From the NCBI RefSeq assembly GCF_016446285.1, contig NZ_CP054140.1:1655501-1719500 (forward strand): a stretch of 64,000 nt of DNA, in the 5' to 3' direction. The stretch comes from Desulfobulbus oligotrophicus (GTDB lineage: Bacteria > Desulfobacterota > Desulfobulbia > Desulfobulbales > Desulfobulbaceae). Within the stretch, counting starts at the first letter, position 1. Each line of letters begins with the position of its first letter. The notes under the pieces were generated by a model. It saw nothing but the letters and a program-made list of their open reading frames with translations. It was not told where the DNA came from and did no database searches. Shown here one piece after another: positions 58,931 to 64,000 of the stretch. The translations under genes and the position numbers were made by a program.

Positions 58931-59371
58931 GTGTGCTGTGCAGTTTGCGGCAACGAAGTTGAGGTGACCGGGCATCGATGTCCGTTTTGTCATGCACAGC
59001 AGCCAACCTGTTCCGAGCACATAAAAAGACCGCTGCACCGGCTGGTTAATCTGAAAATGGGCAAGCCGGTGGTGGAGCAGGCCCTTGATCGTTTGGCCGT
59101 GGTCCTCCTCAGCAGCAGTCAAGAGGGGCACAAGGTGTTGACGTTGATCCACGGCTATGGATCGAGTGGAACCGGTGGGGGCATTAAACTGGCGGTTCGT
59201 CGACAGCTGCAGGACTTTGTGCAACAGGGAAAAGTTCGCACTGTTATTCCGGGTGAAGAGTTTGAGGGACGTTCCGCCCGTGGACGGCAACTTGTCCGAT
59301 CGTATCCTTTTCTTGCCGGGCATCGTGATCTTAATCGCGCCAATCCCGGTATCACCGTGGTTATTCTCTGA
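58931..59371 (+). CDS. Smr-domain protein with N-terminal zinc ribbon
   Basis: The 146-residue protein begins with CCAVCGNEVEVTGHRCPFCH, a CxxC...CxxC ribbon. A small MutS-related (Smr) domain follows, with LTLIHGYGSSGTGGG and VRTVIPGEEFEGRSARGRQL. Smr domains are RNA or DNA nucleases; related proteins in other bacteria cut mRNA on collided ribosomes. GTG 58931 is preferred because AGGAGG ends 5 bases upstream. It lies 45 bases after the Rel gene and 57 before rph. Its target is not known. Confidence 0.8.
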   Translation: MCCAVCGNEVEVTGHRCPFCHAQQPTCSEHIKRPLHRLVNLKMGKPVVEQALDRLAVVLLSSSQEGHKVLTLIHGYGSSGTGGGIKLAVRRQLQDFVQQGKVRTVIPGEEFEGRSARGRQLVRSYPFLAGHRDLNRANPGITVVIL

Positions 59372-59428
59372 GCCGGCCGAGTACCATCAGCCGGCTTCTA
59401 TCCGCGTTTACCTTACAAAGGAGCAGTT

Positions 59429-60136
59429 ATGCGCAGTGGTAACCGTCCGGCCGACGGAATGCGACCGGTCAGTCTTGAGTACGGCGTTCAACCCCATGCC
59501 GACGGCTCGGTGTTACTTCGGATCGGTAACACACATGTGCTGTGCAGCGTGACTGTTGAAGATAAGGTGCCGGCCTTTCTCAGGGGAAAAGGGCAGGGAT
59601 GGCTAACGGCTGAGTACGGTATGCTGCCCTGTGCCACCCATAGTCGTGGCCGGCGCGAGGCTGTTTCCGGGATGTCCGGGCGGACATATGAAATTCAACG
59701 CCTGATCGGACGATCACTGAGAATGATGCTTGATCTGCAGGTGCTGGGTGAACGAACGCTTCGGATTGATTGTGATGTGCTGAATGCGGATGGCGGCACC
59801 CGTTGTGCCTCGATTACCGGCGGTGCTCTTGCCGTTCGCATGGCTCTGCGGCGGATGGTCGTGCAGGGACAGCTGGCGTCCATGCCGTTGCTTGTACCGG
59901 TGGCAGCCGTCAGTGCGGGTGTTGTTGGAGGTCGGCCTCTGTTGGATCTCGATTATTCTGAAGATTCCACTGCTGATGTTGATGCCAATTTTGTTATGAG
60001 TGGCGATGGTCGGTGGATCGAGGTGCAGACCACTGCCGAAGGAGCCCCGTTCCATCCCGATCTCTTCATGGCCATGGCCCGTCTGGCCGCCGAGGGCGGA
60101 CAACAGTTGTTTGCTCTTTGGGAGGGGGAGGAATAA
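59429..60136 (+). CDS. rph: Ribonuclease PH
   Basis: RNase PH is a phosphate-dependent 3' exonuclease that trims tRNA precursors and degrades rRNA. The 235-residue protein has [20 protein letters not shown], the [20 protein letters not shown] phosphate site and the catalytic aspartates in [20 protein letters not shown]. Its length is normal. It ends the + strand run and faces the next gene convergently. Confidence 0.96.
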   Translation: MRSGNRPADGMRPVSLEYGVQPHADGSVLLRIGNTHVLCSVTVEDKVPAFLRGKGQGWLTAEYGMLPCATHSRGRREAVSGMSGRTYEIQRLIGRSLRMMLDLQVLGERTLRIDCDVLNADGGTRCASITGGALAVRMALRRMVVQGQLASMPLLVPVAAVSAGVVGGRPLLDLDYSEDSTADVDANFVMSGDGRWIEVQTTAEGAPFHPDLFMAMARLAAEGGQQLFALWEGEE

Positions 60137-60196
60137 ATACGCTGCCGCTTTGCAAGTGTTTACTTGTCTGCAGATCAGGGGCGGCGACTGTACAGA

Positions 60197-61402
60197 TTAA
60201 ACGATAGTGCCGGCAAACTGGATGGCTTCCAGATACAGTCTCGGTAGTTTGGTGCAGTCTACTTCCAGTTCTTTTCCAGCCGCCAGACAGCGCTGCCAAT
60301 TGCCCCTTTCATACGCCGCTACAATCTCAAGAAAGGGTTGGTATGCCCCCTGGCCCAGTATCAAAACATCTTTAATGGCACCGCTCAGGGGAAGTTTCTC
60401 CATTGCCTGAACCATCGGTATATCGACAATGGCATCAATTAAGGAGAACAGGCCCAGTAGAAAAAGCTCCGAAGCACTGACATCCTGCGGACACTGTCCG
60501 GCGATGAGTTCGCAGAACCGTGCTCTGACTATGGACAGACGCATCAGCTCTCTTGGTTTACTCTCTGCCAGCTCCGAGATCAAAACCAGCGTTACAAACC
60601 GCTGGATCTTTTCTTCCCCCAGATAGGTAATGGCCTGCCGGACAGATTCCACCTCTTTGAGTAAATAAAAAAAAGCTGAGTTGATATAGCGCAGCAACTT
60701 GAACGTCAGGACGACATCAGTGGCAATGATCTCTTCAAGTCTGGATGTCGTGATATTCGGGCTGTTCACCTCGGCAAGCAGCCGCAGCAGGTTGGCTTTG
60801 CTGGGTGCAACTTCAGTCAGTTGCAGTGGTTCCGGCCTGGCAAAGAAATACCCCTGAAAGTAATTAAAACCCAGCCTTCCGGCCTGCTCAAATTCTTGAT
60901 GCTCCTCTATGTTCTGTGCCAGATACTTGAGATGCAACCCTGCGAGTTGTTGCCGCATCTGTTGTATCTGTTCCGGGGTTGATCGTTGCCAGTTGATCTT
61001 GATGATGTTGACCAGTGCGACCAGAGGCAATGCTTCTTCCGAATGGACAAAGTCATCAATTGCCAGGATATACCCATTTTGGGAAAGAGAATAACACGCA
61101 GCCAACACCTCCGGGTCAGGGCTGGAGATGTTGGGAATGTCGATGATCATCTTTTGTTTCGGAAAGGCCTGCGCAATCTCTTTGACGAGAAGATTAGTCG
61201 TGAAATTGATAAAACAGGGCTTGGAACCGGTAATCTTTTCTATGTCTTCAGTGAGAAAGGATGTGGAGAGCAGGCGGGCGGTGATGCGGTCGTTGCTTTG
61301 ATCGGGCGGGGAACAGGCGACAGTTTTGTTGTAGAGCAACTGGTAGGCAAAGAGATTCTTGTGGATATCAAAGACCGGCTGTCGGGTAATATGCACATTC
61401 AT
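60197..61402 (-). CDS. Degenerate EAL plus HDOD signalling protein
   Basis: The 401-residue protein joins an N-terminal EAL-type domain (about 1-195) to an HDOD domain (about 200-390), the YuxH-like layout. The EAL motif is replaced by AYQLLYN and the usual EGVE by QNIEE. DD of LAIDDF and the late FQGYFF are kept, so it likely cannot cleave cyclic di-GMP but may bind a partner or nucleotide. The HDOD part has TFKLLRYINSAFF and AITYLGEEKIQRFV. The start ATG has AGGA 7 bases upstream. It lies convergent to rph and downstream of the NUDIX gene. No target is known. Confidence 0.88.
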   Translation of the reverse strand: MNVHITRQPVFDIHKNLFAYQLLYNKTVACSPPDQSNDRITARLLSTSFLTEDIEKITGSKPCFINFTTNLLVKEIAQAFPKQKMIIDIPNISSPDPEVLAACYSLSQNGYILAIDDFVHSEEALPLVALVNIIKINWQRSTPEQIQQMRQQLAGLHLKYLAQNIEEHQEFEQAGRLGFNYFQGYFFARPEPLQLTEVAPSKANLLRLLAEVNSPNITTSRLEEIIATDVVLTFKLLRYINSAFFYLLKEVESVRQAITYLGEEKIQRFVTLVLISELAESKPRELMRLSIVRARFCELIAGQCPQDVSASELFLLGLFSLIDAIVDIPMVQAMEKLPLSGAIKDVLILGQGAYQPFLEIVAAYERGNWQRCLAAGKELEVDCTKLPRLYLEAIQFAGTIV

Positions 61403-61485
61403 AACGTCCTGAGAGATGAGATCAACAGAATGCCTCTACAGTGGAGTATAGAATAAAAGAGAATGTACTCAAAACGTTTTATGCG

Positions 61486-61986
61486 CTAGTACGGCAGTCT
61501 GGAAAAAATCATTACACTGTCCGGAGTGACGGGTTCTTTCTGCTGGAGGATACGCAGCTGTGAGGGATGTATGAAGTGACCACGGGTGATCTCTTCCGGC
61601 TGCAGGATAAAGGGACCTTCACTGGTACAGCAGTAGACGCGTCCCCACACCCGGTTATGGCTGTCTTCATAGTATTGATCAAACAGATGTCTGAGGCGGA
61701 CATCGCCGATGCCCAACTCTTCCCGCACCTCCCGTAATGCACACTCCTGATAGGTCTCTCCGGCCAGGACAACGCCACTGGCAGCGATATCCCAGTAGCC
61801 GGGGTAGATATCTTTGTTCAGCGTTCGTTGGTGGATAAACAACTCTCCTGTCCGGTTAAACACCAGCACGTACGAGGCACGATGCAGGAGATTTTGCTGC
61901 CGCATAACAGACCGGGTGGTTACACCCAAAGAGATATTTTCCTGATCAACGATCTCTATCAGTTCCTGGTCCGGGGTGGCAGGCAT
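61486..61986 (-). CDS. NUDIX hydrolase, YfcD-like
   Basis: The 166-residue protein carries a perfect NUDIX box, GVVLAGETYQECALREVREE followed by LGI, which binds magnesium and hydrolyses a nucleoside-diphosphate-linked substrate. The N-terminal HRASYVLVFNRTGELFIHQR and WDIAASG resemble the YfcD and isopentenyl-diphosphate isomerase branch. The exact substrate is unknown. I chose the ATG ending at 61986 because AGGA lies 8 bases upstream; a longer reading overlaps rlmKL. The gap of 20 bases suggests one transcript with rlmKL. Confidence 0.88.
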   Translation of the reverse strand: MPATPDQELIEIVDQENISLGVTTRSVMRQQNLLHRASYVLVFNRTGELFIHQRTLNKDIYPGYWDIAASGVVLAGETYQECALREVREELGIGDVRLRHLFDQYYEDSHNRVWGRVYCCTSEGPFILQPEEITRGHFIHPSQLRILQQKEPVTPDSVMIFSRLPY

Positions 61987-62006
61987 GGGTACATCCTGGA
62001 AGCAGA

Positions 62007-64000
62007 TCAGAACCGGTGCTGGTGCTGCAACTCCCAGCACCGATGCATACGGCGGTTACGTTGAAAGTCGGGTGGAATCGTTTCCGCACTGATTTCCCGC
62101 ACCGCAAATTCACTGTCCAGTGTCGTGTCCAGGGTAAATTTTCGGGAGTTAGTGGAAAAGATAAGGAGACCGTCCCTGCTGAGCCGCCGCATCGCCAAAC
62201 GAAGGAGAACGGCATGATCTTTTTGTACATCAAAGACCTGTTGTCGGTGCCGAGAGTTGGAAAAGGTTGGCGGGTCGACAAAGATAACGCCGAATCGTTC
62301 CGTTGCTGTTGTCAGCCAGTGCAGGCAATCAGCCTGAACAGTCTGATGGAGCGGTCCGCCATAGCCGTTAAGGGCCAGGTTGGCTCTGGCTCTGGCAAGG
62401 TAGACCTCGGAGATATCAACAGTGGTTGTGGCTGCTGCGCCTCCCATGGCTGCATAAACTGTTGCCGTCCCTGTGTAGGCAAAAAGATTGAGAAATGTTT
62501 TTCCCTGAGACAACTGTTGCAGCCGTGCCCTGGTCAGTCGATGGTCAAGAAAGAGTCCGGTGTCGAGGTAGTCGGTGAAGTTCACCAGAAAACGGGCGCC
62601 TCCCTCCCGGACTTCGTATAACGTGCCGGTGTCTGCTGTTTTTTGATACTGTTGCGGTCCTTTCTGCTTTTTTCTGGTTTTAAGAAACACCCGGCTGCGG
62701 GGCAGGGAGAAGAGAGAACGGATCACATCCAGGGCGAGGTTGAAACGCTGTTCCGCCTTTTGCCTGTCAACCGTGGATGGTGCCGCATACTCCTGAACAT
62801 GCACCCATCCTTCGTAGATATCGATCGCCAGATTGTACTCGGGAATATCAGCATCATACAGACGAAAACAGGAGATCTCCTCACTTCTTGTCCATGGGAG
62901 CAGTGCTGCCCAGTTTTTCATGAGTCTTTGCGCAAGGTCCTGACCAGTGGTTCCGGATGGAAGTGGTGTCAACGTCCAGTCAGGCGCCTGTTTTGCAACC
63001 GAGCTGCTTTCTTTGCCAATGAGCAGCTGGCATCTGATCGGACCGTTATAGAGACGCTGACGATCCTTCCACTGTACTCCGACCATTTCAGCCAAATCCG
63101 GGTTGGCAGTAAAAAAGCCGAGCGTCCATCCGGAAAAACGGGTGCGGAAGATCCGTCCCAGACAACGGTACAGGTATTTGACCGTCTCCTTATCGGCGAG
63201 CCGTTCACCGTAGGGAGGGTTGGTCAGAAGACAGCCGTGTGTTCCCGGCGAATGCAGCTGAGCCAGCTGCCGATGCTGGATAACAATCACGTCGCGCAGC
63301 CCGGCGGCAACAGCGTTCTTTCGCGCTGCAGCCACCACTCCGGGGTCGGCATCATAGCCGATAAACTGCGGCCAGACTTTGGGCATACTTCTGTTTTCCT
63401 GTTCAAGCGCCTCCTGTACCAGCCGTTCCCAGAGCAGGTGATCGTGTTTGTTCCAACCCATGAAGCCAAAGGTTTTGCGTAGCAGGCCCGGTGCACTGTT
63501 GCTGATCATGAGAGCCGCCTCGATCAGCAGGGTCCCGCTGCCGCACATCGGATCAAGGAGAATCGGTTCTTCACCGATCCGTTGCGGCCAGCCGGAGAGG
63601 TGCACAATGGCCGCGGCCAGGGTTTCCTTGAGCGGGGCCTCGCCGCTGCCGGTACGATAGCCTCTGCGGTGAAGACTTTCACCCGACAGATCAAGGGAGA
63701 GAGAGGCAGCCGTTCCCTGGATATGGAGATTGAGACGAACATCAGGATCGCTGATATCAACGTTCGGGCGTTTACCAAAGCGTTTGCGAAATTGATCAGC
63801 AATGGCATCTTTGACCCGAAAGGCGGCAAACTGACTGTGATTGATGGCTGCAGATGCGTTCACAAGTGTGGTATGCACTGCAAAGGTCGATTTTACAGTA
63901 AAATGGTCATCCCAGTGAATCGTGCCGACATGCGAGTAGATTGCATCCGGATCAGGTGCATCAAACCGGGTCAGCTCAAGCAGGATTCGCGAGGCAAATC
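62007..64000 (-). CDS. rlmL: Bifunctional 23S rRNA methyltransferase RlmKL, 5' end outside the window
   Basis: RlmKL methylates G2445 (RlmL part) and G2069 (RlmK part) of 23S rRNA. The frame is open to the right edge; the extra 40 codons read FASRILLELTRFDAPDPDAI, matching the THUMP-domain region. RlmL motifs DPMCGSGTLLIEAALM and NPPYGERL are seen, then the RlmK motifs FLNLFAYTGTATVYAA and VDPPTFSNS. About 664 residues are visible of a family length near 700-750. A GTG at 63878 is not the start, because conserved sequence precedes it. Confidence 0.94.
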   Translation of the reverse strand, partial: FASRILLELTRFDAPDPDAIYSHVGTIHWDDHFTVKSTFAVHTTLVNASAAINHSQFAAFRVKDAIADQFRKRFGKRPNVDISDPDVRLNLHIQGTAASLSLDLSGESLHRRGYRTGSGEAPLKETLAAAIVHLSGWPQRIGEEPILLDPMCGSGTLLIEAALMISNSAPGLLRKTFGFMGWNKHDHLLWERLVQEALEQENRSMPKVWPQFIGYDADPGVVAAARKNAVAAGLRDVIVIQHRQLAQLHSPGTHGCLLTNPPYGERLADKETVKYLYRCLGRIFRTRFSGWTLGFFTANPDLAEMVGVQWKDRQRLYNGPIRCQLLIGKESSSVAKQAPDWTLTPLPSGTTGQDLAQRLMKNWAALLPWTRSEEISCFRLYDADIPEYNLAIDIYEGWVHVQEYAAPSTVDRQKAEQRFNLALDVIRSLFSLPRSRVFLKTRKKQKGPQQYQKTADTGTLYEVREGGARFLVNFTDYLDTGLFLDHRLTRARLQQLSQGKTFLNLFAYTGTATVYAAMGGAAATTTVDISEVYLARARANLALNGYGGPLHQTVQADCLHWLTTATERFGVIFVDPPTFSNSRHRQQVFDVQKDHAVLLRLAMRRLSRDGLLIFSTNSRKFTLDTTLDSEFAVREISAETIPPDFQRNRRMHRCWELQHQHRF

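Noticed and set aside
62643-63482. 279-codon open frame antisense to rlmKL
   Set aside because: RlmKL motifs fix the - strand frame as coding; this one has no motif or ribosome site.
1-64000. CRISPR arrays, insertion sequences, prophage genes
   Set aside because: No regularly spaced short repeats, transposases, integrases or phage structural genes were seen on either strand.

Overview
The window is a block of core chromosome from a sulfate-reducing bacterium of the Desulfobacterota. Adjacent aprBA and qmoABC genes, C-terminally zinc-binding ribosomal proteins, a short EF-Ts and the tRNA-Thr/Tyr/Gly/Thr-tuf cluster all point that way. The order Desulfobulbales is my best guess; the sequence alone does not fix family or genus. 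Nearly everything is on the + strand. I see no insertion sequence, prophage, CRISPR array or toxin cluster.

Layout. (1) 1-3.7 kb: the end of ribH, nusB, a 589-base stretch without a convincing gene, and ftsK. (2) 4.1-11.6 kb: the sulfate-respiration module aprB-aprA-qmoA-qmoB-qmoC, with its own promoter, a candidate operator, two intergenic hairpins and strong terminators after aprA and after qmoC. (3) 11.7-13.8 kb: tRNA-Thr(TGT), tRNA-Tyr, tRNA-Gly, tRNA-Thr(GGT), tuf copy 1, rpmG and tRNA-Trp. (4) 13.8-25.5 kb: secE-nusG-rplK-rplA-[L10 leader]-rplJ-rplL-rpoB-rpoC. (5) 25.6-44.9 kb: the fused str, S10, spc and alpha operons, from rpsL to rplQ, with tuf copy 2, secY, map, infA, rpmJ and rpoA inside. 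(6) 45.3-46.1 kb: a stand-alone YkgJ-type cysteine-cluster gene. (7) 46.3-60.1 kb: rpsB-tsf-pyrH-frr-uppS-cdsA-dxr-rseP-tsaB-ispG-proS, then a RelA/SpoT homologue, an Smr-domain gene and rph. (8) 60.2-64 kb, - strand: a degenerate EAL/HDOD gene, a NUDIX hydrolase and rlmKL, which runs off the right edge.

How the genes work together. AprBA reduces adenosine-5'-phosphosulfate to sulfite, and QmoABC links it to the menaquinone pool. The rest is a nearly complete set for transcription (rpoA, rpoB, rpoC, nusB, nusG), ribosome building (most large- and small-subunit proteins), elongation (EF-Tu twice, EF-G, EF-Ts), protein export (secE, secY), isoprenoid and envelope lipid synthesis (dxr, ispG, uppS, cdsA) and stress signalling (Rel).

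The points most worth a second look are: a Rel protein with an intact synthetase but a degraded hydrolase site; two tuf genes 16.5 kb apart differing at one visible base; a natural arginine at S12 position 88, a known streptomycin-resistance residue; and the dyad and hairpin elements around aprBA-qmoABC. I found no clearly undescribed multi-gene system in this window.
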